A program made the translations under genes and the position numbers. A stretch of DNA of 64,000 nucleotides from an uncultured Mycoplasmatota bacterium (lineage in GTDB: Bacteria; Bacillota_I; Bacilli_A; RF39; UBA660), in the NCBI GenBank assembly GCA_900547225.1, contig URFW01000003.1:112719-176718 (forward strand). The letters run 5' to 3'. This document shows positions 54,721 to 63,555 of the stretch, piece by piece (within the stretch, counting starts at the first letter, position 1; each line of letters opens with the position of its first letter). Under the pieces are notes generated by a model. It ran no database searches. It saw only the letters and a program-made list of their open reading frames with translations, and was not told the origin of the DNA.

Positions 54721-55309
54721 TGAAGAAAAATACAGGTTAAGAACGATAAAACATGATGAAAAATATTTAAGGCAAACATCATCTGACGTGTTAAAGGGTG
54801 ATCCTGATTTAAAACAGGAAATAGAAATATTATCTAATTATTGCAGAAGTAATGGTAATTTAATGGCTCTTGCATCAGTTCAAATTGGGATTCCTAAAAA
54901 AATTATATACATTATGAAAACTGATGAATATGACGCTTTAAAAGAAAATGATTTTGAAGACAAAAAAATAGTTATGATAAATCCATGTATATTAGAAGAA
55001 AAAGGAGAAACCTACTATTGGGAGGCTTGTGCTAGTTGTATGGATAATATGGGGCTTGTCAAAAGACCTTACAGTATAAGAGTAGAGTATTTTGATCAGA
55101 ATTTTAATTTGAAAACAGAGATATTTGAAGGCTTTAAGGCAACGGTGCTTTCACATGAGTATGATCATTTATTTGGTATATTACATATTGATATAGCAGA
55201 AAAAATATATGATATGCCGCAGGATGAAAGAAAAAAATTTAGAAGCCTTGATGAAAATAAATATTTAGTTGTTTCTAAAACAAAAAAGTATAAACATCCA
55301 TTAAGATAA
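54710..55309 (+). CDS. Second, diverged peptide deformylase-like protein
   Basis: 199 residues from ATG 54710 (AAAGG nine bases upstream; ATGs at 54692 and 54704 are possible). Motif 1 reads NLMALASVQIGI instead of GxGLAAxQ, motif 2 EACASC keeps a Cys in place, and motif 3 HEYDHLFGIL keeps both His and the Glu. The metal and catalytic residues are therefore present while the substrate loop has changed. It may have another N-blocked substrate or act as a backup deformylase. The start overlaps the phosphatase gene by 11 bases. Confidence 0.8.
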   Translation: MKYDEEKYRLRTIKHDEKYLRQTSSDVLKGDPDLKQEIEILSNYCRSNGNLMALASVQIGIPKKIIYIMKTDEYDALKENDFEDKKIVMINPCILEEKGETYYWEACASCMDNMGLVKRPYSIRVEYFDQNFNLKTEIFEGFKATVLSHEYDHLFGILHIDIAEKIYDMPQDERKKFRSLDENKYLVVSKTKKYKHPLR

Positions 55310-55344
55310 TTTATATTTAGATATTAATAAAGGAAGTGGTTAAA

Positions 55345-56286
55345 TTGATAAACATTTATACAACTGATAGCAAAAAGAAATTTAAAGAACTAGAAAATTT
55401 AAGAAAAGGTTGCTGGATAGATTTAATAAAACCAACTGATGATGAGATAAAAGAGGTATCAGAAAAGACAAATACGGATTTAGATTTACTTATGAAACTT
55501 ACCGATGACGAAGAACTACCTAGAACTGAGATAGGTGAAAATGCAACTTTAATAGTAGTTGATACACCTTATATGACGGATTCAAGATATAAGCATAAGT
55601 ATAATACTGATCCGCTTGGTATAATAATTAATAATGATGGATATTTCATTACAATATCCCTAAAAAAACAAACATTTTTAGATGACTTTAAAAATAATCG
55701 AATAAAAAATTTTGATATTAAAAAAAGAACGAAATTCGTAATTCAAATCTTACTTAGGGTAGCAGGTGTTTATCAAAAAGAACTTACCTCAATTAATAAT
55801 TATATAAATAAAAAAGAAGAAACACTTCATAAGTCTACCGATAACAAAGAATTAGTTGACCTTCTTAACATTGAAAAGACATTGGTATATTTTTCTACAT
55901 CACTAAAAGCTAATGACGTAGTGCTTGAAAAACTTGCAAAAGGAAACGTACTTACTCTTTATGAAGATGATATGGACTTGTTAGAAGATGCAATGATAGA
56001 AAATAAACAAGCAATTGAAATGGCTAGTATATACCGTGAAATATTAACTAGTATGACAGATACTTACGCAACTATAATTTCTAATAATTTAAATGACGTA
56101 ATGAAGTTTTTAGCGGGAATTACAATAGTATTTTCAATACCTACCATGGTTTCATCATTTATAGGAATGAACGTACCACTTGGTTTTGTTGGAAAGTCTA
56201 GCATAAGTTTTATTTTGATAATTGTTTTTTCATTTGTTTTATCAATTATAATTGCAATTATACTAAAAAAGAAAAACATGTTATAA
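55345..56286 (+). CDS. corA: CorA-family divalent cation transporter
   Basis: 313 residues. TTG 55345 is chosen because AGGAAGTGG sits six bases before it; the in-frame GTG at 55336 lies in that site. A long cytosolic domain and stalk helix (to ~250) are followed by two membrane helices (AGITIVFSIPTMVSSFIGMNVPLG and ISFILIIVFSFVLSIIIAI). The selectivity motif is FIGMN, i.e. the family GMN is intact. It probably imports Mg2+ (or Co2+/Ni2+). Confidence 0.87.
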   Translation: MINIYTTDSKKKFKELENLRKGCWIDLIKPTDDEIKEVSEKTNTDLDLLMKLTDDEELPRTEIGENATLIVVDTPYMTDSRYKHKYNTDPLGIIINNDGYFITISLKKQTFLDDFKNNRIKNFDIKKRTKFVIQILLRVAGVYQKELTSINNYINKKEETLHKSTDNKELVDLLNIEKTLVYFSTSLKANDVVLEKLAKGNVLTLYEDDMDLLEDAMIENKQAIEMASIYREILTSMTDTYATIISNNLNDVMKFLAGITIVFSIPTMVSSFIGMNVPLGFVGKSSISFILIIVFSFVLSIIIAIILKKKNML

Positions 56287-56317
56287 TTATAGGGGAAAGT
56301 AGAAAGGAAATAAAATT

Positions 56318-57424
56318 ATGACTAAAAAGTTAAAAAAACAATTAACGGAACTTATTATTTTTGCAGGTATAGTTTTATGGTGTGTGTTTAATTATAATAT
56401 ATTTTTTGATTTTATAAAATTCGTATTAAAACTTGCAATGCCTATAATAGTTGGAATTGCAATAGCATTTATAATAAATGTTCCTATGAAACAAATTGAA
56501 AGAAAGATATTTAATATTGATAAAAGAAAGCATAAGAAGTTTATAAGATTAATATCACTTACGTTGTCTATTGCTTTAATCTTTGGTATTTTAGGACTTA
56601 TATTATTTTTAATAATTCCTGAAGTTATAGAAGCAGTAGGACAAATCAGTCGTAACTTACCATCCAATTTTAACTGGGTAAACGACATATCAAATAAAGC
56701 TCAAGAATTATATCCAGGCTTTAAAGATTATATCAAAAACATTGATGTTAAAAATATATTATCAACAAGTGGAATTCATATGGGTAACATAGTAAATGTT
56801 GTAGTATCATTTTTATCAAGTACAATATCTAAAATAGTTATGTTCTTCTTTGGATTTATTATTGCAATTTATATTTTAGCAGACAAAGAAAACCTTGCTA
56901 GGCAAACAAAAAAATTATTAAAAGCATTTATGCCTGATAAAGTATCAAACGAAGTAGTTAGAATAGTTAAACTAACTAATGTTACGTTTACTAAGTTTTT
57001 AACTGGTCAATGCTTAGATTCCGCATTAACTGGTTTTGAATTCTTTATAATTTTATCAATAATAAAAGTGCCATACGCGCTAATACTTGGTGTGTTATTT
57101 GCGGTTACTGCTCTTATTCCATACGTTGGAGCATTTATTACTCTTGTTGTTGGAGCACTTTTAGTTGCGGTATCAAACCCAATAAACGCATTATGGTATA
57201 CGATAGCATTTTTTGCACTTCAACAATTTGATGATAACTTTACTTATCCTAAAATAGTAGGTAAATCAGTTGGACTTCCAGCTCTTTGGGCACTTGTTGC
57301 AGTTTTAATTGGAGGCTCTATATTTGGATTTGTTGGAATGATAATAAGTATACCAATATCATCTGTTTTATACACACTATTAATAGAATATGTTAATTAC
57401 AAAATAGAGAAAAAATGTAAATAA
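56318..57424 (+). CDS. AI-2E-family (PerM/UPF0118) membrane transporter
   Basis: 368 residues, about eight membrane segments: paired N-terminal helices, a soluble helical stretch (~85-160) and the conserved C-terminal region LTGQCLDSALTGFEFFIIL, VTALIPYVGAFITLVVGAL, DDNFTYPKIVGKSVGLPALWAL and GMIISIPISSVLYTLL. Members have been linked to export of autoinducer-2 or to Na+/H+ antiport; the substrate here is open. Ribosome site GAAAGG. Confidence 0.87.
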   Translation: MTKKLKKQLTELIIFAGIVLWCVFNYNIFFDFIKFVLKLAMPIIVGIAIAFIINVPMKQIERKIFNIDKRKHKKFIRLISLTLSIALIFGILGLILFLIIPEVIEAVGQISRNLPSNFNWVNDISNKAQELYPGFKDYIKNIDVKNILSTSGIHMGNIVNVVVSFLSSTISKIVMFFFGFIIAIYILADKENLARQTKKLLKAFMPDKVSNEVVRIVKLTNVTFTKFLTGQCLDSALTGFEFFIILSIIKVPYALILGVLFAVTALIPYVGAFITLVVGALLVAVSNPINALWYTIAFFALQQFDDNFTYPKIVGKSVGLPALWALVAVLIGGSIFGFVGMIISIPISSVLYTLLIEYVNYKIEKKCK

Positions 57425-57429
57425 AACCA

Positions 57430-57477
57430 TTGACATATAATTTAATTTAAAGTATACTTAAGTAGTAATCATTACTA
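57430..57477 (+). promoter_or_regulatory. Promoter and PerR-box of the perR-rbr operon
   Basis: TTGACA (57430-57435), 17 bases, TATACT (57453-57458). Immediately downstream is TAGTAATCATTACTA (57463-57477), a perfect 7-1-7 palindrome that matches the PerR/Fur-type box TTATAATnATTATAA closely. It lies over the transcription start, a repressor position. Confidence 0.8.
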
Positions 57478-57491
57478 TTTAGGAGCTATAT

Positions 57492-57878
57492 ATGAGATAT
57501 TCGAAACAGAGCGAAGAAGTATTAAATGCGGTTTTAAATTCTAATAATCATCCAGATGCTAAAGAAATTTATGAACTAGTAAAATTAAAAATACCTAACG
57601 TAAGTTTAGGTACCGTTTATAGAAACTTAAATATTTTGGCAAATGAAGGTTTAATAAGAAAAATAGAACTTGATGATGGTAATGATAGATTTGATAAAAC
57701 GTTATGTTTGCATAACCATTTAAAGTGCACGAAGTGTGGTAAGGTAATAGATATCACGCCAAAACTTAATAGCAAAGAAATAAAAGAAATAGAAAGTAAA
57801 ACAGGTTTTAAAATTACTGATAGTAGTTTTAATATAAATGGAATATGTAAAGAATGTGAAAAAGAAAGGAATTATTAA
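57492..57878 (+). CDS. perR: Fur-family peroxide regulator, PerR-like
   Basis: 128 residues. N-terminal winged helix ([27 protein letters not shown], given from ~residues 17-45) and C-terminal metal domain with two CxxC pairs (CTKCGK and CKEC) for structural zinc; His and Asp in CLHNHLKC and in NDRFDK fit the regulatory site. The next gene, two bases on, is rubrerythrin, so peroxide sensing by PerR is the best reading over Fur or Zur. It most likely represses its own operon via the box at 57463. Confidence 0.85.
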   Translation: MRYSKQSEEVLNAVLNSNNHPDAKEIYELVKLKIPNVSLGTVYRNLNILANEGLIRKIELDDGNDRFDKTLCLHNHLKCTKCGKVIDITPKLNSKEIKEIESKTGFKITDSSFNINGICKECEKERNY

Positions 57879-57880
57879 TT

Positions 57881-58420
57881 ATGGAATTAAAAGGAAGTAA
57901 AACAGAAAGCAATTTAATGGCTGCATTTGCAGGAGAAAGTCAAGCAAGAAATAAGTATACATATTTTGCTAGTAAGGCTAAAAAAGAAGGATATGAACAA
58001 ATAGCTAGTATTTTTGAAGAAACAGCTAATAATGAAAAAGAACACGCTAAGATATGGTTTAAACTACTTAATGGCGGAGATATTCCTTCAACAAAAGAAA
58101 ACTTAAAAGCAGCAGCAGAAGGTGAAAACTACGAGTGGACAGATATGTATAAAGAGTTTGCTAAAACTGCAAAAGAAGAAGGATTTGACAAAATAGCAAC
58201 TCTTTTTGAAGAAGTAGCTAAAATAGAAAAACATCATGAAGAAAGATACATAAAATTATTAGGAAATATAAATGATGATTTAGTATTTAAAAAGGGTGAA
58301 GAAACAGTTTGGATTTGCCGTAATTGTGGATACGTATACGTAGGAGATGAAGCTCCAAAAGTATGCCCAGTATGTGCTCATCCACAAAGTTTCTTTGAGA
58401 AAAAAGCAAATAATTATTAA
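57881..58420 (+). CDS. rbr: Rubrerythrin
   Basis: 179 residues. Reduces hydrogen peroxide in anaerobes with electrons from rubredoxin-type proteins. Ferritin-like diiron domain: [29 protein letters not shown] and [14 protein letters not shown] supply the Glu/His ligands. C-terminal rubredoxin domain: [10 protein letters not shown] and CPVCAHPQ, four Cys for one iron. It forms an operon with perR and ends at a strong terminator. Confidence 0.95.
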   Translation: MELKGSKTESNLMAAFAGESQARNKYTYFASKAKKEGYEQIASIFEETANNEKEHAKIWFKLLNGGDIPSTKENLKAAAEGENYEWTDMYKEFAKTAKEEGFDKIATLFEEVAKIEKHHEERYIKLLGNINDDLVFKKGEETVWICRNCGYVYVGDEAPKVCPVCAHPQSFFEKKANNY

Positions 58421-58425
58421 TGATT

Positions 58426-58451
58426 AAAGTGACATACATTGTCACTTTTTT
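58426..58451 (+). terminator. Terminator of the perR-rbr operon
   Basis: AAAGTGACA/TGTCACTTT hairpin with T-run. Confidence 0.88.
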
Positions 58452-58478
58452 CTTGAAAAAAATGATAGGAGTATTTTT

Positions 58479-59153
58479 ATGAAGAAGAGGAAAAAGAAAT
58501 TAGACATAATATATGAAGATAAAGAAATATTAGTTGTAAATAAGCCTAGTGGAATGCTTACTGTGTCAACTCCTAAAGAAAAGGAAAAAACACTATTTCA
58601 TGAGGTGTCATCATATGTTAAAAAAAGTAATCCAAAAGCTAAAGTATTTATAATCCATAGACTAGATAAAGATACGTCAGGTATTGTTATGTTTGCCAAA
58701 AATCAAAGTGTTAAATATAATTATCAAAATGCTTGGGATAAATTATGTATAAAAAGAGGATATATTGCAGTTGTAGAAGGTATTTTAAAAGAAAAAAGTG
58801 GTATTATTAAATCTTATTTAAAGGAGACAAAAACACTTTTGGTATATTCCAGCAACGACTCTAAAAATGGAAAATTAGCTATTACTAAGTATAAGGTTTT
58901 AAAAGAAAGTAAAAAGTATTCTATGTTAGATATTGAAATAAAAACTGGTCGTAAAAACCAAATAAGGGTTCATATGAGTGATATAGATACTCCAATAGTG
59001 GGCGATAAAAAATATGGAAATAAAAAAAGCTGTTTTAAAAGACTTATGCTTCATGCTTATAGCCTTGAGATCATAAATCCTAAAACTAAAAGAAAAATGA
59101 ACTTTTTATGTGATGTGCCAAAGACTTTTAACGATTTATTTAAGGAGGATTAA
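58479..59153 (+). CDS. RluA-family pseudouridine synthase
   Basis: 224 residues. Converts specific uridines in rRNA or tRNA to pseudouridine. It begins with a basic patch and IIYEDKEILVVNKPSGMLTV, has the catalytic-Asp motif IHRLDKDTSGIVMFAKN, then RKNQIRVHMSDIDTPIVGD. There is no S4 domain, so it is the compact RluA type. The target is unknown. Spx/ArsC-like gene starts two bases after the stop. Another family member is at 61.2 kb. Confidence 0.88.
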   Translation: MKKRKKKLDIIYEDKEILVVNKPSGMLTVSTPKEKEKTLFHEVSSYVKKSNPKAKVFIIHRLDKDTSGIVMFAKNQSVKYNYQNAWDKLCIKRGYIAVVEGILKEKSGIIKSYLKETKTLLVYSSNDSKNGKLAITKYKVLKESKKYSMLDIEIKTGRKNQIRVHMSDIDTPIVGDKKYGNKKSCFKRLMLHAYSLEIINPKTKRKMNFLCDVPKTFNDLFKED

Positions 59154-59155
59154 TT

Positions 59156-59509
59156 ATGAATACTTTTATATGTTATCCTAAATGTTCTACTTGTAAAAAG
59201 GCAGAAAAATATTTAAAAAATAATTGCATAGAATACGAACTTAGAGATATAAAACTAAATAATCCTAGTAAAAAAGAATTAGACTCTTTTATTAAACTAT
59301 CTGGTAAGGACATAAAGTCATTTTTTAACACGAGTGGGCTTGTTTATAAAAGCTTAAATCTAAAAGATAAACTTGCTAATATGTCATATGACGAAAAACT
59401 AGATTTATTATCGAGTGATGGTATGCTAGTTAAAAGACCTATTTTAGTTACTAAAGATAAAGTATTTGTGGGTTTTAAAGAAAAAGAGTGGTGTGAAATA
59501 ATAAAATAG
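59156..59509 (+). CDS. ArsC/Spx-family thioredoxin-fold protein
   Basis: 117 residues. The N-terminal redox-type motif is CSTCKKAEKYL, and the later KRPILVTKDKVFVGFKEKEW is the family's conserved end. Such proteins are glutaredoxin-like arsenate reductases or Spx/MgsR-type RNA polymerase-binding regulators. The second Cys (CxxC) and the RPI motif are in both groups. There is no ars gene nearby, so an Spx-like role is at least as likely. AAGGAGG before the ATG. Confidence 0.8.
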   Translation: MNTFICYPKCSTCKKAEKYLKNNCIEYELRDIKLNNPSKKELDSFIKLSGKDIKSFFNTSGLVYKSLNLKDKLANMSYDEKLDLLSSDGMLVKRPILVTKDKVFVGFKEKEWCEIIK

Positions 59510-59523
59510 TAACAGGTGATGAT

Positions 59524-60249
59524 ATGAAAGCTCTTGAATTTTTATCGCGTAATTTAATCGCACACCGAGGATACCACAACAATAAAAAAGGTATTCCAGA
59601 AAACTCTGTTTTAGCCTTTAAAAAAGCGATTGATAATAATTACTTGATAGAACTTGATGTTCGTTTAACTAAGGATCAAAAATTAGTTGTGTTTCACGAT
59701 GACAACTTAAAAAGAGTATGCGGCGTAAATAAAAGGGTTAAAGATTTAACCTATAGAGAATTATTAAAGTATAATCTTTTTGATACAACATTAAAAGTAC
59801 CATTATTTAGTGATGTTATAAAACTAGTAAATGGTAGGGTTCCAATTTTAATAGAAACTAAGTATCATAATAGATATGGCGTTTTAGAGAAAATACTTAT
59901 AAATGAACTTTCTAATTATAAAGGCCTTTATGCTATTCAAAGCTTTTATCCTATGTCTCTTTTATGGCTTAAAAGAAATACTAAAGATATTCCAATTGGT
60001 TTGTTGTCCAGTAATTTTAAAAATGATTTAAATCGCTTAAAAAGCATTATTGGAAAAACTTTGATACTTGATTTATTTTTTAAAACTGATTTTATTTCAT
60101 ACGATGTAAAAGGTCTTCCAAATAATTATTTATCATATAAAAGAGATAAAAAGAAAATAGTTATATGGACCATAAAGAATAAAAAAGATTATGATTTAGC
60201 TAGACAATATACTGATTCTTTAATTTGTGAAAATTTTGATTGGTTATAA
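59524..60249 (+). CDS. Glycerophosphodiester phosphodiesterase-family protein
   Basis: 241 residues. N-terminal family signature LIAHRGYHNNKKGIPENSVLAFKKAI (split: HRGY then PENS), metal ligands IELDVRLTKDQKLVVFHDDNLKR, and ILIETKYHNR. No signal peptide, so it acts in the cytosol, probably on glycerophosphodiesters from phospholipid or teichoic-acid turnover. The C-terminus has IVIWTIKNKKDYDLA and a terminal segment as in the family. Ribosome site CAGGTGAT. Confidence 0.85.
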   Translation: MKALEFLSRNLIAHRGYHNNKKGIPENSVLAFKKAIDNNYLIELDVRLTKDQKLVVFHDDNLKRVCGVNKRVKDLTYRELLKYNLFDTTLKVPLFSDVIKLVNGRVPILIETKYHNRYGVLEKILINELSNYKGLYAIQSFYPMSLLWLKRNTKDIPIGLLSSNFKNDLNRLKSIIGKTLILDLFFKTDFISYDVKGLPNNYLSYKRDKKKIVIWTIKNKKDYDLARQYTDSLICENFDWL

Positions 60250-60308
60250 AACTTGAAAAAAATCATGAATTTGTATTATAATGTTAGGTATGAAAGGTGA
60301 GTTTTAAA

Positions 60309-61175
60309 TTGAGAGTAGCAAGAGATTGGAAGGATTATGAAATCCTTGACATGGCAAATGGTGAAAAGTTAGAAAGATGGGGTAATTATATTCTTCAAAG
60401 ACCAGACCCACAAATAGTATGGCAAGATAAAAGTTTTAAAGATAAATGGAAGAAAGTAGATGCCATATATTACAGAAGTAAAAAAGGTGGCGGACACTGG
60501 GAAAATGTAAATAACATTAAGGCATCTTGGCAAGTTAAATATAAAGACTTAACGTTTAATATAAAACAAATGGGATTTAAACATACAGGTCTTTTTCCTG
60601 AACAAGCAGTTAACTGGGATTATATGATAGATAAAATAAAAAACAGTAATAGAAAAATAAAGGTACTTAATTTATTTGCATATACTGGTGGTGCAACGGT
60701 TGCGTGTGCTTATGCAGGCGCAGACGTAGTTCACGTTGACTCATCGCGTGGTATGGTTTTGTGGGCTAAGGAAAACATAGAATCCTCTAATCTTACAGAT
60801 AGATACGTTAGATTTATAGTAGATGATGTTATTAAGTTTGTTAAAAGAGAAATAAGACGTGGTAATAAGTATGATGCTATTATAATGGATCCACCATCAT
60901 TTGGAAGGGGTGCAAATGGTGAGGTTTGGAACATAGAGGAAAGTTTATATCCTTTAATTAAGTTATGTATGGAAGTTTTAAGTGATAATCCGTTGTTCTT
61001 TTTAATAAATTCGTATACAACTGGTATGTCACCTAAAGTACTTGAAAATATTTTATATATGACATTAGATAAAAAATATAAGGGAAAAATATCATCTGGT
61101 GAGGTAGGTCTTCCTATGAAAGATAGTAATCTTATATTACCATGCGGGATATATGGTCTTTTTGAAGATGAATAA
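60309..61175 (+). CDS. RlmI-like SAM-dependent rRNA methyltransferase
   Basis: 288 residues from TTG 60309 (AAAGGTGAG eight bases upstream; the in-frame GTG at 60297 lies in that site). It lacks a full PUA domain: the short N-terminus has ERWGNYILQRPDPQIVW. The SAM core has HTGLFPEQAVNW, NLFAYTGGATVACAYAGADVVHVDSS, IIMDPPSFGRG and LINSYTTG. It probably modifies a cytosine of 23S rRNA, like RlmI, though the catalytic Cys placement is not clear. Promoter TTGAAA-18-TATAAT upstream (60254-60283). Confidence 0.75.
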   Translation: MRVARDWKDYEILDMANGEKLERWGNYILQRPDPQIVWQDKSFKDKWKKVDAIYYRSKKGGGHWENVNNIKASWQVKYKDLTFNIKQMGFKHTGLFPEQAVNWDYMIDKIKNSNRKIKVLNLFAYTGGATVACAYAGADVVHVDSSRGMVLWAKENIESSNLTDRYVRFIVDDVIKFVKREIRRGNKYDAIIMDPPSFGRGANGEVWNIEESLYPLIKLCMEVLSDNPLFFLINSYTTGMSPKVLENILYMTLDKKYKGKISSGEVGLPMKDSNLILPCGIYGLFEDE

Positions 61176-61845
61176 TTTAAACGTATTATATGAAGATAAC
61201 CACATCATAGTAGTCGAAAAAAAGCCTAACATATTATCTCAAAGCGATATAACTGGAGATAAAGATTTACTTACAATGGTAAAAGAATATGTAAAGGAAA
61301 AATATAAAAAGGAAGGTAACGTATATATTGGTCTTGTTCACAGATTAGATAGACCAGTAGGTGGAATAATGGTGTTTGCAAGAACATCAAAAGCTGCTAA
61401 AAGGTTAAATGAACAAATAAAAAAACACGAGTTTAATAAAACTTATGTAGCAGTTTTAGATGGTAATTTAAATAAAGAAAAAGGAAGACTAGTAAATTAC
61501 TTATATAAAGATGAACGTTTAAAAAAGAGCTTTGTAACTAGTAAAGATAATAAAAATGCTAAGTTATCAGAGTTAGAGTATGAAGTTATAGGACACATTA
61601 ATTGCAAAACAATAGTTAAGATAAATTTAATTACAGGGCGCCATCATCAAATAAGAGTGCAGTTTAGTAACATAGGATATCCTTTATATGGAGACCAGTT
61701 ATATGGGAGACAAAACAAAAAGCAAATAAAACTTTTTGCGTATAAACTAGAATTTATGCACCCAACTTTAAAGACTAAAATGCAATTTAAGCTGTTACCG
61801 AAATGGAAGGAGTTAGAAGATGAAACAATTATACATAGACTTTGA
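61168..61845 (+). CDS. RluA-family pseudouridine synthase, second copy
   Basis: 225 residues from ATG 61168, overlapping the preceding gene by eight bases. VLYEDNHIIVVEKKPNILSQ opens the protein, the catalytic motif is LVHRLDRPVGGIMVFARTSK, and TGRHHQIRVQFSNIGYPLYGD matches the RluA end. No S4 domain. It forms a small RNA-modification operon with the RlmI-like gene, followed by a HAD gene that overlaps its end. Confidence 0.88.
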   Translation: MNNLNVLYEDNHIIVVEKKPNILSQSDITGDKDLLTMVKEYVKEKYKKEGNVYIGLVHRLDRPVGGIMVFARTSKAAKRLNEQIKKHEFNKTYVAVLDGNLNKEKGRLVNYLYKDERLKKSFVTSKDNKNAKLSELEYEVIGHINCKTIVKINLITGRHHQIRVQFSNIGYPLYGDQLYGRQNKKQIKLFAYKLEFMHPTLKTKMQFKLLPKWKELEDETIIHRL

Positions 61846-62320
61846 TGGAGTAATATTAGATACTATGACTAAGTCATATGAAGAACTTAAAAAAGAAAAT
61901 ATTGATAGGAATGATGACGAAAAAGTAAGAGAGTTCTTTAGAAATACCGATTGGAAAAAATTAATAGAAGAAACCGAAGAAATTAATGATAGCATAAATG
62001 AAATAAAGAAGATATGTGACTCTAAAAAGTTTAATGTTTATATATTAACTCACGTTAACTCAACTAATGAGATGATTGAAAAAATTAAGTATTTACATAA
62101 GAAATTGCCTCTTGTAACGGTTGTTTCTGTTCCAAAGGAAATACCTAAAACAGAAGTTGTTAATCCATCTGCAGCAATATTAATAGATGATTATTCTGGA
62201 AATATTAAAGAATGGCAGAAAAAGCTTGGTATAGGTATTAAATTTGTAAAAGAATTAGAAGGTAGTGATTATCCAGAAATAACTCATTTATCTGAAGTAA
62301 TAAATATGTTTAATCAGTAA
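61820..62320 (+). CDS. HAD-superfamily hydrolase, 5'-nucleotidase-like
   Basis: 166 residues. Motif I is YIDFDGVILDT (both catalytic Asp), motif II a Thr in YILTHVNST, and the late ILIDDYSGNIKEW holds the metal Asp pair. A small helical cap (~15-60) suits a nucleotidase or sugar phosphatase. AAGGAG lies in the end of the pseudouridine synthase gene, which it overlaps by 26 bases. Substrate not known. Confidence 0.75.
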   Translation: MKQLYIDFDGVILDTMTKSYEELKKENIDRNDDEKVREFFRNTDWKKLIEETEEINDSINEIKKICDSKKFNVYILTHVNSTNEMIEKIKYLHKKLPLVTVVSVPKEIPKTEVVNPSAAILIDDYSGNIKEWQKKLGIGIKFVKELEGSDYPEITHLSEVINMFNQ

Positions 62321-62345
62321 AGGTTTATATATCTTTACTTTTTTT
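62316..62345 (+). terminator. Terminator overlapping the HAD gene stop
   Basis: AGTAAAG/CTTTACT hairpin with a seven-T run. Confidence 0.8.
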
Positions 62346-62415
62346 GTAAAAATATCATTTTATATTTATTTTTTCATATATTTATAATGACTAAAATATT
62401 AAGGAGGAAATAAAT

Positions 62416-62676
62416 ATGGAAACACTTAAAGTATCCAGTAAGTCAAACCCAAGTAGTGTAGCAGGAGCACTTGCTAACGTATTTAGAGAAAAAGGATCTG
62501 TAGAAATACAAGCGATAGGGGCAGGAGCACTTAATCAAGCTATTAAGTCGATTGCAATAGCAAGAGGTTTTGTTGCACCTTCAGGAAAAAACTTAGTATG
62601 CATACCAGCATTTACAGACATTGTAATTGAAGGTGAAGAAAGGACCGCAATTAAGTTAATTGTAGAAGCTAGATAG
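62416..62676 (+). CDS. spoVS: SpoVS-family protein (Alba-like)
   Basis: 86 residues, almost consensus SpoVS: ETLKVSSKSNPSSVAGALAN, VEIQAIGAGALNQAIKSIAIARGFVAPSG (given by its ends) and ERTAIKLIVEAR. The fold resembles Alba nucleic-acid-binding proteins. In Bacillus it affects a late sporulation stage, but homologues occur in non-spore-formers such as Thermus, so it does not show sporulation here. Ribosome site AAGGAGG; its 3' end forms a terminator. Confidence 0.93.
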   Translation: METLKVSSKSNPSSVAGALANVFREKGSVEIQAIGAGALNQAIKSIAIARGFVAPSGKNLVCIPAFTDIVIEGEERTAIKLIVEAR

Positions 62677-62688
62677 GCTTCTTTTTTT
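62664..62688 (+). terminator. Terminator of spoVS
   Basis: AGAAGC/GCTTCT with a seven-base loop and seven T; the 5' arm is in the last codons. Confidence 0.8.
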
Positions 62689-62736
62689 CTTTTTTAAAAT
62701 TTTATGTTATAATCATTCTTGTTTGAGGGAAGTATT

Positions 62737-63210
62737 ATGAATATTTTAAAGAAGAAAAATAAAAATGTTTTAACAAGGATATTTAGAAAGAAATCAAAAT
62801 TAGAAAAGTTTTATTTAAAAAATGAAGAGTTTATAAAGTATTCTTTTGTATCTACCGTATGTACTGGTATATTGTTTTTAGTATTCTTTTTGGTAGATTT
62901 AGTAACAAAAGGAGATTACTTGTTAGCAAACTTTTTATCATATACGATATCTTTTACGGTCTTATTTGTTTGGGATAGAAAAGTTTTTAAATCAAAGCCA
63001 AAAAGGCGCCGTGATAAGTTAGCACAGCTTACATCTTTTATAATTATAAGAGTAATAGGCTTTCCACTTGATTCACTAGTACTATCAGTACTTATAAATA
63101 AATTTCATATAGCAAATATGGCTGCTAAGGTACTTGGTTCACTTATTATGTTTATGTATAATTACATAACTAATAAATTATTTGTATTTAAGAAAAACAA
63201 GCTTATATAA
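62737..63210 (+). CDS. GtrA-family membrane protein
   Basis: 157 residues from ATG 62737 (GAGGGAAG upstream). A basic head (~30 residues) is followed by four membrane segments with GtrA features: FIKYSFVSTVCTGILFLVFFLV, FLSYTISFTVLFVWDRKVF, and MAAKVLGSLIMFMYNYITNKLFVFK (family end N-Y-x-x-x-K-x-x-V-F). GtrA proteins are thought to flip lipid-linked sugars for wall or teichoic-acid glycosylation; no glycosyltransferase gene is next to it here. Confidence 0.82.
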   Translation: MNILKKKNKNVLTRIFRKKSKLEKFYLKNEEFIKYSFVSTVCTGILFLVFFLVDLVTKGDYLLANFLSYTISFTVLFVWDRKVFKSKPKRRRDKLAQLTSFIIIRVIGFPLDSLVLSVLINKFHIANMAAKVLGSLIMFMYNYITNKLFVFKKNKLI

Positions 63211-63282
63211 TTTTTAATAAAATTAGGAGAATATGCTTTCTTCTTTTTTTATGATATAATTTAAAATATAGGAGACATAAAA

Positions 63283-63555
63283 ATGAAAATAGACTTTGAA
63301 AAAATAAATAAAATATATGGAAAAGATATATTAGATGGCTTAAGAGATAATTTAGATGAAGTAAATAAAAATATAAAATACTTATATGAAATAGGAATAG
63401 AGTGTATAGAAGAAGTATTTGAAAGATACGCGCCAATATTTATATGTGATAATAAAGAGTTTAAAAATAAGGTAAATAAACTAGTTGGAAAACTAGGAAA
63501 TGAATATGTAGAAATACTAGGAGAAAATGAAGATTACTGGAGTGAATTATTATGA
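63283..63555 (+). CDS. Small helical protein, possible mTERF-like repeats
   Basis: 90 residues, charged and helical, no membrane segment. The stretch YLYEIGIECIEEVFERYAPIF then ICDNKEFKNKVNKLVGKLG has the spacing of mTERF-like helical repeats (fL-x-E-x-G ... i-x-r-x-P-x-i-l ... e-x-x-x-x-x-v-x-x-L). A promoter-like TATAAT (about 63254) and AGGAG precede it. It overlaps the next gene by four bases (ATGA), so both are made together. Family assignment is tentative. Confidence 0.55.
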   Translation: MKIDFEKINKIYGKDILDGLRDNLDEVNKNIKYLYEIGIECIEEVFERYAPIFICDNKEFKNKVNKLVGKLGNEYVEILGENEDYWSELL

